Shown: one piece after another, positions 53,310 through 62,541 of the stretch | How the letters are laid out: each line of letters starts with the position of its first letter | Position numbering within the stretch: the stretch's first letter is position 1 | Assembly (NCBI GenBank): GCA_965197405.1 | Contig: OZ240206.1 | Coordinates: forward strand, 1,488,001 to 1,552,000 | Direction: 5' to 3' | Length of the DNA: 64,000 bases | Source of the DNA: G965197405 sp965197405 | GTDB lineage: Bacteria; Chloroflexota; Dehalococcoidia; Lucifugimonadales; JAGWBF01 | Program-made: the position numbers and the translations under genes | Notes under the pieces: model-generated | Told to the model about the DNA's origin: nothing | Databases searched by the model: none | What the model saw: only the letters and a program-made list of their open reading frames with translations

Positions 53310-54075
53310 TGCAATCCCTCCCTAACATAAGTGGTTCCTATCGGCCCTCTCTTGGGACGCGATTGATTCGGACCTAATACTAGGACGCTGCATAAGACAA
53401 AAAAGTTCCCCCACGATTTCGGCGCAAAAGTATGCGAATGCGATACCTAAACCCACTTCTTCCGTGTTATCCCCTGCGAGTGCCAAGCTCGTATCTCCCT
53501 GCCAACGAGCTAGGTGGCTATGCATTATATCATAATGGTAATAGCTAGCTGAGATTTTGAGTCTTTTCATTGACCACTTTTTACGGATTTTCCCACGACT
53601 GGTGTATTTGGCTTGGCGGACGGAGGCGCGGCTCGAATCTGACCCCGCATCCGGCTGTTCTGTGAGCACCGGGCGGGCGCTGTCCTATAACCAGATGTTG
53701 CAACTGGTCTGACGCCGGTGGAAAGCAGCCGAGCTGCTGTCGAAGGGCTTAGATTCCTCGCTGCGCTCGGAATTGCCTATGGCCTTGCGAAGGCCACATA
53801 AGGGGGATGAAAATAGAGGCTGCGTCCCAGAGGTAGGGGCGGGTTTCAAACCCTCCCCTACGGCACGACACGGTAGCACTGTATATTTTCATGGCAAGCG
53901 GGTATGACGGAGGGTATTTTCATGGCAGTGACATCTTCCGAGGACCGAAAGGCCCTGCCGGATGCCCGTGAAACGGTTTAAGTTTAGCGGAGAATAGGCT
54001 AACATTATAGGGACCATCGGTGTAGAGGGTGCGGCTAAAGGCGGGTTGTCATATCCCAGGCAGAGGAAGTAAACA
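53310..54075. other. 766-bp intergenic region with repeat fragments
   Basis: No gene with support. It holds an AGATTCCTCGCTGCGCTCGG half of the MITE-like family near 53752-53771, the palindrome GTAGGGGCGGGTTT-C-AAACCCTCCCCTAC at 53833-53861, and two ATTTTCATGGCA boxes near 53886 and 53918. A 115-codon frame on the - strand (53322-53669) shows no protein-like pattern. Confidence 0.55.
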
Positions 54076-55200
54076 ATGGCAGAGACGTCTGAAGTAGTGA
54101 TTGTAGGCGGGGGCATAGTGGGGTGCGCCACTGCCTATTTCCTGGCGAAGAAGGGTGTGCGGGCGACTATCATAGAGAAGGAAGAGGTGGCCCGCTTTGC
54201 CTCCGGTTTCTCTGCGGGGCTGCTCAATCCTATACACGGCTATCAGGTCCCCGGTCTTCTGGAGGCCCTGTCGCTGGAGAGTTTTCGGATTCACCTGGGC
54301 CTGGCGGAGCAGGTGAAAGCGGAGACGGGCATTGACCCCGCGTTCCGTCCTTCGGGCTGCATCTGGGTTATGTTCAATGAAGCCGAGGCCGGTGAATTGC
54401 TCGACGTTTTCAATTTGGCCCAGAAGTACGAGGGCTTCTCGGCGAGGTGGTTGGACGCCCAGGAAGTGAAGTCCATCGAACCCAGGTTGTCTCCCAGGGT
54501 GATGGGGGCCTTGTGCATAGAGGGCATGAGGCAGGTATCGAGCTACGAATACACCCTGGCCCTGTCCAAGGCCGCGGAGAAGTACGGGGCCACCATAAGG
54601 CGCGGCGCTGTGGAGGGACTCAGGGAGGCCGGCGGGCGCGTAACCGGGGTCGTGCTGGAGGACGGGGAGGTCGCCTGCGAAAAGGTCCTCCTGGCTATGG
54701 GACCCTGGACGGGGCAGGTGGAGGGGTGGCTGGGCACGAGGGTGCCGGTAGAGCCGCTGAAGGGACAGATACTACGCCTAGAGCTGGAAGGGCCTCCCAT
54801 GAAGTATCTCTTCGAGCGCGTTGGAGGGGGCTACGTTTCATACAAGCCCGATGGCCTGGTATGGGTCGGCACTACGGAGGAGCGGGTGGGCTTCGACGAC
54901 AGCCCCACCCAGGAAGCGCGGGAGTCCATCATGGCCCACGCCCAGGAGACCATGCCTGCCCTGTCTGAAGCCCGTGTGGCGCTACAGACGGCTTGCCTGC
55001 GACCTGCATCCGAGGACGGGCTGCCCATAATAGGCGAGGTGCCGGGCCGGGATGGCGTGTACCTGTCTACCGGCGCCGGGCGCAAGGGCATCCTCCTGGG
55101 TCCTGCTATGGCCCAGGCCACAGCCGACCTGATTGCCACGGGCCGCACGGATATTCCCATAGGACCCTTTTCGCTGGGCCGGTTCCTCCGGCCTGCCTGA
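54076..55200 (+). CDS. FAD-dependent oxidoreductase (DAO/glycine oxidase type)
   Basis: A 374-residue enzyme. The FAD-binding VVIVGGGIVGCATAYFLAKK starts at residue 6, followed by EKEEVARFASGFSAGLL. The second half has GRVTGVVLEDGEVACEKVLL, LKGQILRLELEGPP and the closing GVYLSTGAGRKGILLGPAMA, typical of the D-amino-acid/glycine/sarcosine oxidase family. It oxidises an amine or amino acid, giving an imine and reduced FAD. It leads the + strand run with the CoA-transferase gene 88 bases downstream. Substrate unknown; no amine dehydrogenase partner is nearby. Confidence 0.88.
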   Translation: MAETSEVVIVGGGIVGCATAYFLAKKGVRATIIEKEEVARFASGFSAGLLNPIHGYQVPGLLEALSLESFRIHLGLAEQVKAETGIDPAFRPSGCIWVMFNEAEAGELLDVFNLAQKYEGFSARWLDAQEVKSIEPRLSPRVMGALCIEGMRQVSSYEYTLALSKAAEKYGATIRRGAVEGLREAGGRVTGVVLEDGEVACEKVLLAMGPWTGQVEGWLGTRVPVEPLKGQILRLELEGPPMKYLFERVGGGYVSYKPDGLVWVGTTEERVGFDDSPTQEARESIMAHAQETMPALSEARVALQTACLRPASEDGLPIIGEVPGRDGVYLSTGAGRKGILLGPAMAQATADLIATGRTDIPIGPFSLGRFLRPA

Positions 55201-55288
55201 ATGTCCCGGCGGCCTGGCGTAACTCCGGTCCTCCGGGAGAGGCTTCCGCGTTCAGGCCAACCATCGTCAATCATTAAAGGGGCGCAGC

Positions 55289-56539
55289 ATGGAACAGAAA
55301 ATACCCCCAAAAATACCTGCGGATGATAACTTCCTCCCCGCCTACCGAGTTCTGGACCTGACCGATGAAAAGGGAGTGTTCTGCACCAAGCTCCTGGCCG
55401 ACCACGGCGCGGACGTGATCAAGATAGAGCCGCCCGGGGGGGACCCGGGGCGCTCCCGGGGTCCCTTCCCCAACGACGAGCCGCACCACGAGAGAAGCAT
55501 GTATTTCCTGCTCTACAACTCCAACAAGCGCTCCGTTACCCTCAACCTGGAGACCGCGACGGGCCAGTCCATATTCCGCCGGCTGGTGGAAAGGGCCGAC
55601 GTGGTGGTGGAGACCTTCCCCGTGGGCTATATGCAGGGGCTGGGGCTTGACTACGACTCTCTGAAGGAGGTGAACCCTGGGCTGGTAATGGCCTCCATCA
55701 CCCCCTTCGGCCAGACGGGACCCCGGAAGGGCTACAAGTCCTCGGACCTGATCGCGATGGCCGCCAGCGGCTATATGCAGATTACCGGCGAGCCGAGCGA
55801 ACCACCCCTTCGCCAGGGAAACGAGCAGTCCCATTTCCCCGCCGCCCAGTACGCCGCGGCAGCCATCATGGGGGCGCTCTACTACCGCGACGTGCTGGAG
55901 GGCACGGGCCAGCATATTGACGTGTCCCTCCAGGAGGCCCTCATCACCTACTATACCGACGCCCACCCGGCCCTCGCCTGGATGCAGAGGAAAGAGAACG
56001 TGACCCGTGTGGGCACCAATTCCACCCTGGTAATCCCGCTGGGGGCCTATCCCTGCAAGGACGGCTGGATTTCCGTCGGCGTAATCACTCCGAGGGAATG
56101 GGATGCCCTGGCCCAGTGGATTTATGAGGCGACTGGAAACGAGGAGGTGCTGAACGAGCAGTACAGGGGGGGCAACCAGGAGCGCGCCCCGCATCTCGAC
56201 GTTATCACCGCGATGTTCATGGACTTCGCCTCCAGGTTCGCAGCCGAAGAGCTTTTCCACGAAGGACAAAAGCGCAACCTGGTCTTCATTCCGGTGAACG
56301 ACGTGGGGGACTTGCTCCAGGACCCGCAGCTGGACGCCAGCCATTTCTGGGCTGAGCTTGAGCACCCCGAGGTGGGGACTCTCAAGTATCCCCTGGGTAT
56401 TTTCTACGGAGGGGATGATATGCCCCTTTCCGGGAAGGCCGCCCCCCAGCTGGGCCAGGACAATCACGCGGTCTACTGTGAGGAGCTTGGCCTCACCATG
56501 GAGGACCTGGTGCTCCTGCGGGGCGCGAGCGTCATTTAG
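55289..56539 (+). CDS. Class III CoA-transferase (CaiB/BaiF family) 1
   Basis: A 416-residue protein with YRVLDLTDEKGVFCTKLLAD, HGADVIKIEPPGGDPGRSRG, NSNKRSVTLNLETATGQSIF and FPVGYMQGLGLDYDSL, the classic CaiB/BaiF opening. The catalytic Asp is expected in the SDLIAMAASGYMQITGEP region. It moves CoA between acyl groups, as in formyl-CoA:oxalate or carnitine metabolism. A second family member lies at 57180, and an F420-type oxidoreductase stands between them. Many such paralogues are typical of SAR202-like genomes. Confidence 0.88.
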   Translation: MEQKIPPKIPADDNFLPAYRVLDLTDEKGVFCTKLLADHGADVIKIEPPGGDPGRSRGPFPNDEPHHERSMYFLLYNSNKRSVTLNLETATGQSIFRRLVERADVVVETFPVGYMQGLGLDYDSLKEVNPGLVMASITPFGQTGPRKGYKSSDLIAMAASGYMQITGEPSEPPLRQGNEQSHFPAAQYAAAAIMGALYYRDVLEGTGQHIDVSLQEALITYYTDAHPALAWMQRKENVTRVGTNSTLVIPLGAYPCKDGWISVGVITPREWDALAQWIYEATGNEEVLNEQYRGGNQERAPHLDVITAMFMDFASRFAAEELFHEGQKRNLVFIPVNDVGDLLQDPQLDASHFWAELEHPEVGTLKYPLGIFYGGDDMPLSGKAAPQLGQDNHAVYCEELGLTMEDLVLLRGASVI

Positions 56540-56621
56540 GGTTTCAGACGAACATGCGGAAATTGCGGATGGCCTTGCCGAGGCCACGTACGAGAGATGA
56601 AAATAGCTTATTTTCATACCA

Positions 56622-57095
56622 ATGACTATCCGTAGATACTCCAAAGGCAAGGGGCGGCGTCCGGGCTGGCTGCGGGGACGGATGGCGAAGTGGGCGCTGC
56701 TACCCTACAGGTTGGGTCTCGGGTTCCTCCTCGCCCGGCAGGTCATGATTCTCACCACCAGGGGAAGGGCGACGGGAAGGCTGCGAAAGACCCCGCTCTG
56801 GTATGTCCGCGACGGGGGCGCTGTCTACTGCTTCTCAGGCTGGGGCGCTTCCAGCGACTGGTGGAGAAACCTGAAAGCGGAGCCTTCTGCGCTGGCCCAG
56901 ATCGGGAAGCGGAGATGGCGGACCGGAGGGGTGTTCGTGCGAGAACATCATGACCTGGAGAGAGTTCTCGGTAGATTTCGTGAAAAGTATGGCCGGCTAG
57001 TCCCGGTGTTCTACCACCTGGACCGTCTTGACCTGGTATATTTCCCCCTTGACGGCTCCGGGGAATTGCCGGCAACAGAGACCTCACCATCTTAG
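56622..57095 (+). CDS. Deazaflavin (F420)-dependent nitroreductase-family protein
   Basis: A 157-residue protein with VMILTTRGRATGRLRKTPLW, VRDGGAVYCFSGWGASSDWW, RNLKAEPSALAQIG and a late VPVFYHLDRLDLVYFPLD, the DDN/FDOR-A pattern. Family members reduce substrates with cofactor F420, which implies F420 in this organism; no F420 genes are in this window to confirm that. The N-terminus is basic (RRYSKGKGRRPGWLRGRMAK), as in membrane-associated FDOR-A proteins. It lies between two CoA-transferase genes. Confidence 0.85.
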   Translation: MTIRRYSKGKGRRPGWLRGRMAKWALLPYRLGLGFLLARQVMILTTRGRATGRLRKTPLWYVRDGGAVYCFSGWGASSDWWRNLKAEPSALAQIGKRRWRTGGVFVREHHDLERVLGRFREKYGRLVPVFYHLDRLDLVYFPLDGSGELPATETSPS

Positions 57096-57179
57096 GGTCA
57101 TCTCCAGGGAAAGAACAAACCGGGGGTCTATCCGGGGTTCCCCCGTGACACAGCCCTATGGACACAGGAGGAGGTAAGC

Positions 57180-58403
57180 ATGGCAAAAAAGGCCCTGGAA
57201 GGAGTGAGGGTCCTGGAGCTTGGCCCCTACGTCGCGCTGCCACTGACGGGGCGTATACTGGCTTCCCTGGGCGCAGAGATTATCAAGGTGGAGACCAACA
57301 AGGTGCTGGATGAAATGTCCTTCATCCCCGCCTGGTCCCGGGGCGCAGGACAGCCCGAGTATCACAGGAATAAGAAAAGGATAACGTTGGATGTCCGCAC
57401 CCCCAAGGGCAGGGACATCTTCATGGAGTTGGCCAAGATTAGCGACGTTTTCATGACCAACTTCCGTCGCAACGTACTGTCCCGCTGGGGTATAGACTTT
57501 CCAGAAGTAAGGGAGGTCAGGCCCGATATTATCGTCATGTGGCAGACGGGACTGGGGGGCCACGGTCCCTACTATACCTACAAATCCTACGGGATTCTGG
57601 TGCAGCATATGTCCGGGGTTTCCCTGCTGACCGGGTCCCCGGGGTCTCCGCCGGGGACTGTGAACACCTCCTACTCCGACTATCATACGGGGGTGCTCCA
57701 ACCTACGGCGATAATCGGGGCGCTCATCCGGCGCCGTCACACGGGGAAAACGGCCACGATGGAGTCCTCTATCTTCAAGTCCGGCGCGGTCACGTCCGGC
57801 CCTTCCATCCTGGATTACCAGACCAATAGCAGGCTGCCGGAGCGCCTGGGGAACCGGGACCCTCGCGGCGCTCCTCACGGCGTGTACCCCTGCGCGGGCA
57901 AGGACAGGTACTGCGCCATCGCCGTCTTTACCGATCGCGAGTGGGACGCCTTCTGCGGCGTTCTGGGCAACCCCTCGTGGAGCCGGGAAGCCCGCTTCGC
58001 CACGTCACTGGACCGCATGGACAACCAGGACGAGCTGGACGAGTTGGTAGGCCACTGGACCAGCCAGCACGTCGCCGAGGACGTGATGGAGAAGATGCAG
58101 AGCGCGGGCGTGGCGGCCAGCATAGTCTCCCAGGGCCAGGACCTCTACGAGGATGCCCACCTGAAGGCGAGGGAGTTCTACCGGGAGACCAGGTACTACG
58201 AGACGGAGCGGGGCAAGGCGGCCTCGGAGTGGAAGGCTGGCACCGGCATAGGCTGGAGTATGCCTGCGCACCTATCGGAGACGCCTATGGAGTTCGGCCA
58301 TTACAGCAACGTGGGCGAGGATAACCCCTACGTCTTCCAGGAGCTATTGGGCATGTCCCCGGCTGAGGTCCGGCGGCTTGCGGACGAGGAGGTGGTTTTC
58401 TGA
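57180..58403 (+). CDS. Class III CoA-transferase (CaiB/BaiF family) 2
   Basis: A 407-residue enzyme with VRVLELGPYVALPLTGRILA, SLGAEIIKVETNKVL, HRNKKRITLDVRTPKGRDIF and QTGLGGHGPYYTYKSYG. The C-terminal half has VYPCAGKDRYCAIAVFTDRE and an AEDVMEKMQSAGVAASIV stretch. It is distinct from the copy at 55289 (low similarity outside the fold), so the two probably act on different acyl groups. It begins 84 bases after the F420-type gene. Confidence 0.88.
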   Translation: MAKKALEGVRVLELGPYVALPLTGRILASLGAEIIKVETNKVLDEMSFIPAWSRGAGQPEYHRNKKRITLDVRTPKGRDIFMELAKISDVFMTNFRRNVLSRWGIDFPEVREVRPDIIVMWQTGLGGHGPYYTYKSYGILVQHMSGVSLLTGSPGSPPGTVNTSYSDYHTGVLQPTAIIGALIRRRHTGKTATMESSIFKSGAVTSGPSILDYQTNSRLPERLGNRDPRGAPHGVYPCAGKDRYCAIAVFTDREWDAFCGVLGNPSWSREARFATSLDRMDNQDELDELVGHWTSQHVAEDVMEKMQSAGVAASIVSQGQDLYEDAHLKAREFYRETRYYETERGKAASEWKAGTGIGWSMPAHLSETPMEFGHYSNVGEDNPYVFQELLGMSPAEVRRLADEEVVF

Positions 58404-58417
58404 ACGGAGGGATCGAA

Positions 58418-58849
58418 ATGCTCGGTCAAGTCCATAATCATATAGTTAGGGAGCTTGGCGAGAGCAGTCGCACGGACATTATTTTCGTGCTTACCGCCAT
58501 TGTGTTCAACCTAGTTGTTCTTGGGATTAACTCCGGCGTATCCGTAGGAGCCGCGGAAGAAGACTCTAATACTGCCACATACGATCTGGTATTGGCCGTA
58601 TTTGTCGTTTTGACGATATTGCTCAACATTATCGCAGTGGCCGCATTGGTCCTGGGCAGGCGGACCCGTCTCGTGCTCCTTGATGGTCTGATTGCCATGT
58701 ATCGCGACAATGAGGTAGACAAGTATTACGACCCGTCCCTGGTGTCGAACTACGGGGTCCGCTACCTTCTCTTCACCGGGGTGATTGTGACACTGGCAGT
58801 CACGGCCATCATAGTCCCCCTTATCATCCGCTTTACCAACCCGGTGTGA
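58418..58849 (+). CDS. Small membrane protein with three predicted transmembrane helices
   Basis: A 143-residue protein. Hydrophobic segments are IIFVLTAIVFNLVVLGI (residues ~21-37), VLAVFVVLTILLNIIAVAAL (~58-77) and FTGVIVTLAVTAIIVPLIIR (~118-137). The cytoplasmic loop has LDGLIAMYRDNEVDKYYDP. No family is recognised. It starts 14 bases after the CoA-transferase and may share its transcript. Confidence 0.65.
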   Translation: MLGQVHNHIVRELGESSRTDIIFVLTAIVFNLVVLGINSGVSVGAAEEDSNTATYDLVLAVFVVLTILLNIIAVAALVLGRRTRLVLLDGLIAMYRDNEVDKYYDPSLVSNYGVRYLLFTGVIVTLAVTAIIVPLIIRFTNPV

Positions 58850-58890
58850 CCACGTCGCATAGTAGGCGGGGCATGGTGCGAAACTGAGGG

Positions 58891-59559
58891 CTAATTGTAG
58901 TCCAGTTCCCCTACCAAGTCCTTGAATCCGATGACCATCCGGCGGATTTCCCTGGGGTTGGAATCAATCAATTTCTTGATCTCAACCTCTGTGGAAGTTG
59001 CAGATTCTCGACTTGGGAGTATCCCAAACCACACAAGTTTCGGATTCTGGCCTGCGGTGGACGTGACATGACTGTCGCGATGTTCCGAAAGGCGCTCTCT
59101 AAGCTCTCTGGTCTGTCCGGCGTAGAATCGTCCGCCATCTAGCTTCAGCAGATAGACATAGAAGACGTTGGCGTCGGCGTCACGGGCTTCCCAAGAGGGC
59201 GAATACTCAGGTTTGTACCAACTTCCGGAATGCTGTCCGTGACTCTCAGTCTTGGCTGGTGGTCTCCTCCCATCGTTACGACAGTCGAGACATACGTCGT
59301 ACTGCACGCTTTTAGCAAAGCCACAGCCCGGACATTCGTCAACGTTGCCGTTTTGGAAATCCTGAAAATGCTTGTAGCAAAAGACATGGTCTTCACGAAT
59401 CCGCAGATTGCAGTCCCAGAACAGACACATATTACGTTTGTATGTCCTATGGGGTGTGGCTACCTTTCGCTGAGATGTCTGTCGGACCGATCGAGCTGTG
59501 GACTCAAGCGTGGCCAACGTGCCTGAGATTTCCTGAAGCACCTTTTTCCAGTTTGGCAT
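58891..59559 (-). CDS. GIY-YIG domain protein with N-terminal zinc fingers
   Basis: A 222-residue protein. The C-terminal domain carries FYVYLLKLDGGRFYAGQTRE and LRERLSEHRDSHV, a GIY-YIG form with YVY in place of GIY and YAG in place of YIG, plus conserved Arg and Glu (STEVEIKKLI). The N-terminal half has Cys pairs (CLFWDC; FCYKHF; CPGC and CLDC) that fit two zinc fingers. It may be a nuclease or a DNA-repair-type protein. The gene is more AT-rich than those around it, which suggests horizontal transfer. No homing target is evident. Confidence 0.65.
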   Translation of the reverse strand: MPNWKKVLQEISGTLATLESTARSVRQTSQRKVATPHRTYKRNMCLFWDCNLRIREDHVFCYKHFQDFQNGNVDECPGCGFAKSVQYDVCLDCRNDGRRPPAKTESHGQHSGSWYKPEYSPSWEARDADANVFYVYLLKLDGGRFYAGQTRELRERLSEHRDSHVTSTAGQNPKLVWFGILPSRESATSTEVEIKKLIDSNPREIRRMVIGFKDLVGELDYN

Positions 59560-59941
59560 AACTAATTACTATCCCCTGCTAAGTATATAATCCTGAAATT
59601 TTGCCGTGTTGTCCCGCCGTTGATTACGGTCTCTGCGGTATTCGGCTTCACCCCGAAATGGAGCATATCAAGCATAGCAGGCTGGCTCCTGGAAGTGCCA
59701 GGGCTTGCTTTCCGGAATCACGGTCTTTTGATTGTCACCCCGAGGGAGCGAGGGTCTAAAGTCCTGGCTGACCGCCGTCTTGTTCTGGCTGGTACGGCTT
59801 GATTGCGGTTTTTGCTAGGCGCCATTTCAGATTCCTCGCTCCGTTCGGAATGACACGCGGCGGGGGCCTGTATTCACCTAACGTCGAGAACCGAAAGACC
59901 CTGTTCCGGAATAGCACAAACTCTATTGTTCACGGCAGAGA
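59560..59941. other. 382-bp intergenic region with a dispersed repeat
   Basis: It holds copy D of the MITE-like family and no other recognisable signal. Confidence 0.6.
59723..59900 (+). repeat. MITE-like dispersed repeat, copy D
   Basis: A 178-bp unit with ends GGTCTTTTGATTGTC and (reverse) GGTCTTTCGGTTCTC. It is closest to copy B: both share GGCGCCATTT-AGATTCCTC and TGTATTCACCTA-CGTCGAGAA. Confidence 0.8.
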
Positions 59942-60772
59942 TTAGCCGGGACCTATCAGCCTCTCCAGGTAGCCCACGCTTTCCTTGAAGTTATCGAAGA
60001 CCTGCTCATCCGGCGGAATCTCCAGGATGACTAGGCCCTCGTAGCCCACACTCCCCAGCCCTCGCAAGAGGCGCGGGTAGTCCAGGTCGCCATCGTGGAC
60101 GGTGGGATGGGGCTGCCCGTTCCTCATCTGCTTGAAGTGGACCATGAAAATGTAGTCCAGGGGCAGGGCTTCTATCTCGGCGATGGGGTCGCTGCCCGGG
60201 TCGGCCCTCATGCTATTGATGGGGTCAACGCAGAGACCCAGATAAGGGGCCTCGTCGCTGGACAGCAGCTTGCGTGCCTCCTGCACCACCAGCGCCATGC
60301 TCCGGATGGGCTGCCCCGCGTTCTCCATGAATAGCCGGACTCCGTAGCGAGCGCTTTCCCGGGCCAGCTCGGCAACGCCCAGGGCGGTAGAGGAGACGTC
60401 TTCTGCCTTCTCCCAAGGCGCGTCGAAGCCGGCAGTGTCCACGACTCTGAGGCTGGGAGCAAGGGGACCCACCACCTTGGCCGCCTCCAGGGAAGCCTGG
60501 AACCGGGGTGAACCGGGGTCCGGCTCCCTTGTAAGGCAGGGGTAGGCAATCGCCAGATTAAAAGTAAGTGTTGGGAAGGTCCGGACCAGACGTGCGAGCC
60601 TGTCCGTTGCGGGGCGCCAGTCATCCTCCAGCCCCTCCTCGTACTGGCCCAGGCAGGTCTGGCGCAGCTCTATATGTTCCGCCCCACGTCTTCTGGCCCT
60701 CTCCACCAGCCTGGGGAGGTCCGTAGTGTAGAGGTGGTCTCTCCACGAGTTGGTTATCGCCCCCAGTATCAT
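59942..60772 (-). CDS. Sugar phosphate isomerase/epimerase-like TIM-barrel protein
   Basis: A 276-residue protein; ATG 60772 with AAGGAGGTGTGGG upstream is clear. It opens MILGAITNSWRDHLYTTDLP and has ERARRRGAEHIELRQTC (metal Glu), LRVVDTAGFDAPWEKAED, LCVDPINS, FMVHFKQMRNGQPH and GLVILEIPPDEQVF. This is the xylose-isomerase-like AP endonuclease/epimerase barrel, whose members isomerise sugars or inositols. Metal ligands Glu, Asp, His and Glu are visible at the barrel strand ends. Substrate unknown. Confidence 0.85.
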   Translation of the reverse strand: MILGAITNSWRDHLYTTDLPRLVERARRRGAEHIELRQTCLGQYEEGLEDDWRPATDRLARLVRTFPTLTFNLAIAYPCLTREPDPGSPRFQASLEAAKVVGPLAPSLRVVDTAGFDAPWEKAEDVSSTALGVAELARESARYGVRLFMENAGQPIRSMALVVQEARKLLSSDEAPYLGLCVDPINSMRADPGSDPIAEIEALPLDYIFMVHFKQMRNGQPHPTVHDGDLDYPRLLRGLGSVGYEGLVILEIPPDEQVFDNFKESVGYLERLIGPG

Positions 60773-60907
60773 CCCACACCTCCTTATTAACACTTCGCAA
60801 AAGGGACCAAGCTGGGACGCCGCCTTCTATTTTACATCTTTACATCGCCAACCCGTGTCGAAAATACCGTTGACCGTGGCATCACGTCGAGCTAATATGA
60901 AGGTGTT

Positions 60908-61264
60908 ATGGTACAGGAGACTACCTCGTATATCAATCAGGGCAAGGAGTTCTTAAGCCAAGCGTACGAAGAGCTATCCGACGGCGACCTTCGCCAAGCC
61001 TCCGAAAAGGGCTGGGGAGCAGCGTCGCAGATAGTCAAGGCGTTGGCCGCCGCCCGTGGCTGGGAACATGGCCGCCATAGCAGCCTCTACCAAGCAGTGG
61101 GCCAACTGGTCGCCGAGACCGGTGACCAAGAGTTCAGGCTCTTGTTTGCGGTGGCCGGTGAACTGCATAGCAATTTCTATGAGGGCTTCCTTGCCTTCCC
61201 TGACGTTGAAGCCCACCTTGGCCACGTGAAACTGTTCGTCGAGAAGGTGGAGCGTCGTATATAG
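60908..61264 (+). CDS. PaREP1/HEPN-like protein, third location
   Basis: A 118-residue helical protein. GKEFLSQAYEELSDGDLRQA, SEKGWGAASQIVKALAAARG and AGELHSNFYEGFL match the tandem pair at 41182 and 41681 in pattern and length. It ends one base before the stop of the convergent gene on the - strand. Family role unknown; no partner nucleotidyltransferase is adjacent. Confidence 0.68.
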   Translation: MVQETTSYINQGKEFLSQAYEELSDGDLRQASEKGWGAASQIVKALAAARGWEHGRHSSLYQAVGQLVAETGDQEFRLLFAVAGELHSNFYEGFLAFPDVEAHLGHVKLFVEKVERRI

Positions 61265-61265
61265 C

Positions 61266-62000
61266 CTACGCTCTGAGGCTGTGGAGCTTCTCAAGTCCCT
61301 TGCGCGTGTCGCTGGCGACCCTGGCCGGGTCCCAGAACTTGAGCCTTTTCTTGAAAAGCCAGTAGGTGAAATCCTTCATCTGCGTGAGACTCAAGGACTT
61401 GTGCCTGGACATGCCCCTCTCTTTGAGGAACTCTTCCAGGAGCTTGGCCCGGGTGTTTTCATATATCCTGGTGAAGGCTTCCTCCACCAGGTCCTCACTG
61501 TCCGCGTAGCCCCTGGAGCGGTGCTGCTTGCGTACTTCTTCTTCTGCCGCCAGTTGGAGGGCCTCCTCCACCACCACGCCGTACCAGTAATTCAGGAAGG
61601 CCCGGTGCTTGTTGTAGCCTATCAACTCGCTAAACTCCCTGGAGCCGATGCTGCCGGGCAGCTTGCCCTGGAAGAGCAACTCTTCTTTCTCCTCCAGGGG
61701 GACCATCCCGTCCAACTCGGAGCAGAGACGCTCCGCCAGCAGAAGCCAGTCGAAGGCCTCACCCTGGACGAGATAGAGATAATGCCGGCCCTGGAACTCT
61801 TCCTCGGGTAGGGTCCACATCCCCACAGCCTCCAGGAGCGCCAGGTGCCACTCCTTGCCGGCCCGCACGGCCTCCTTCATGTGGCGGACTGCATCGGGCT
61901 CTTCTCTTGCCAGCTCCGTGGGGCGGGGCGGTCCGGCCTCCCGGTGCGGACCGGCCGTCTCATTCGTCTCTCGCGTCTCCTTGTATCCGCCCTTCTTCAT
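61266..62000 (-). CDS. Hypothetical helical protein
   Basis: A 244-residue protein with a charged N-terminus (KKGGYKETRETNETAGPHRE) and otherwise helical, polar sequence (HYLYLVQGEAFDWLLLAERL, NYWYGVVVEEALQLAAEEEV, FTRIYENTRAKLLEEFLKER). No domain is recognised. Its start overlaps the helix-hairpin-helix gene stop by 4 bases (ATGA), so it follows that gene in one transcript and probably acts with it. Confidence 0.65.
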   Translation of the reverse strand: MKKGGYKETRETNETAGPHREAGPPRPTELAREEPDAVRHMKEAVRAGKEWHLALLEAVGMWTLPEEEFQGRHYLYLVQGEAFDWLLLAERLCSELDGMVPLEEKEELLFQGKLPGSIGSREFSELIGYNKHRAFLNYWYGVVVEEALQLAAEEEVRKQHRSRGYADSEDLVEEAFTRIYENTRAKLLEEFLKERGMSRHKSLSLTQMKDFTYWLFKKRLKFWDPARVASDTRKGLEKLHSLRA

Positions 62001-62506
62001 GCCAGACGGTCCCTGGCGCGGGTGGCCCGGATATTTTGATGGATATGCTGGAGGACGCTCCGAGATGTCTCCTTGTCTATGGAGAGCAGCGCCGCGAGGC
62101 GACCGTCTTCGATGGCCTTCTCCACCTCGGCGATGGTGCTTAACCCCAGTTCCTGGGTGATGAACATGGCGGTCTTGGGCCCGACCCCGGGGAGGTCCAT
62201 GAGGAGGAGGGCCGCATCGGGTAGCTCTGCCTTGAGCCTCTCGTAGGTCCCCACCTTCCCCGTGGCAATTAGCTCCTGGATTTTGCTGCTAATAGCGTCG
62301 CCGATGCCGGGGATGCTCTTCAGATTCATGCCGTCTTTGACGGCTCCCTCCAGCGAGAAGGAAAGCTCCTCGATGGTGTGGGCGGCCCGCCGGTAGGCGC
62401 GTATCTTGAATATGCTGTCCGCCTTCATCTCCAGGAGGGCAGCCATATTCCGGAAGACCTCGGCTATCCCTTCATTGGTAACTGGGGTAGCTGGGGCGAC
62501 TGGCAT
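61997..62506 (-). CDS. Helix-hairpin-helix protein related to the PolX N-terminus
   Basis: About 169 residues from ATG 62506, 36 bases after the secA stop; an upstream in-frame start at 62596 would run into secA. The sequence FRNMAALLEMKADSIFKIRA followed by YRRAAHTIEEL is the 8-kDa domain pattern of family X DNA polymerases. Two HhH hairpins come next: LKSIPGIGDAISSKIQELI and LMDLPGVGPKTAMFITQEL. The polymerase domain is absent, so this is a free-standing DNA-binding module. It shares a transcript with the next gene and may act in repair. Confidence 0.8.
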   Translation of the reverse strand: MPVAPATPVTNEGIAEVFRNMAALLEMKADSIFKIRAYRRAAHTIEELSFSLEGAVKDGMNLKSIPGIGDAISSKIQELIATGKVGTYERLKAELPDAALLLMDLPGVGPKTAMFITQELGLSTIAEVEKAIEDGRLAALLSIDKETSRSVLQHIHQNIRATRARDRLA

Positions 62507-62541
62507 ACCAGAATGTTCTTGTTTGATTGCCTGGAAGTCCT

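Noticed and set aside
53322..53669. 115-codon - strand frame
   Set aside because: No domain, no ribosome-binding site of note, and it lies in repeat-bearing intergenic DNA.
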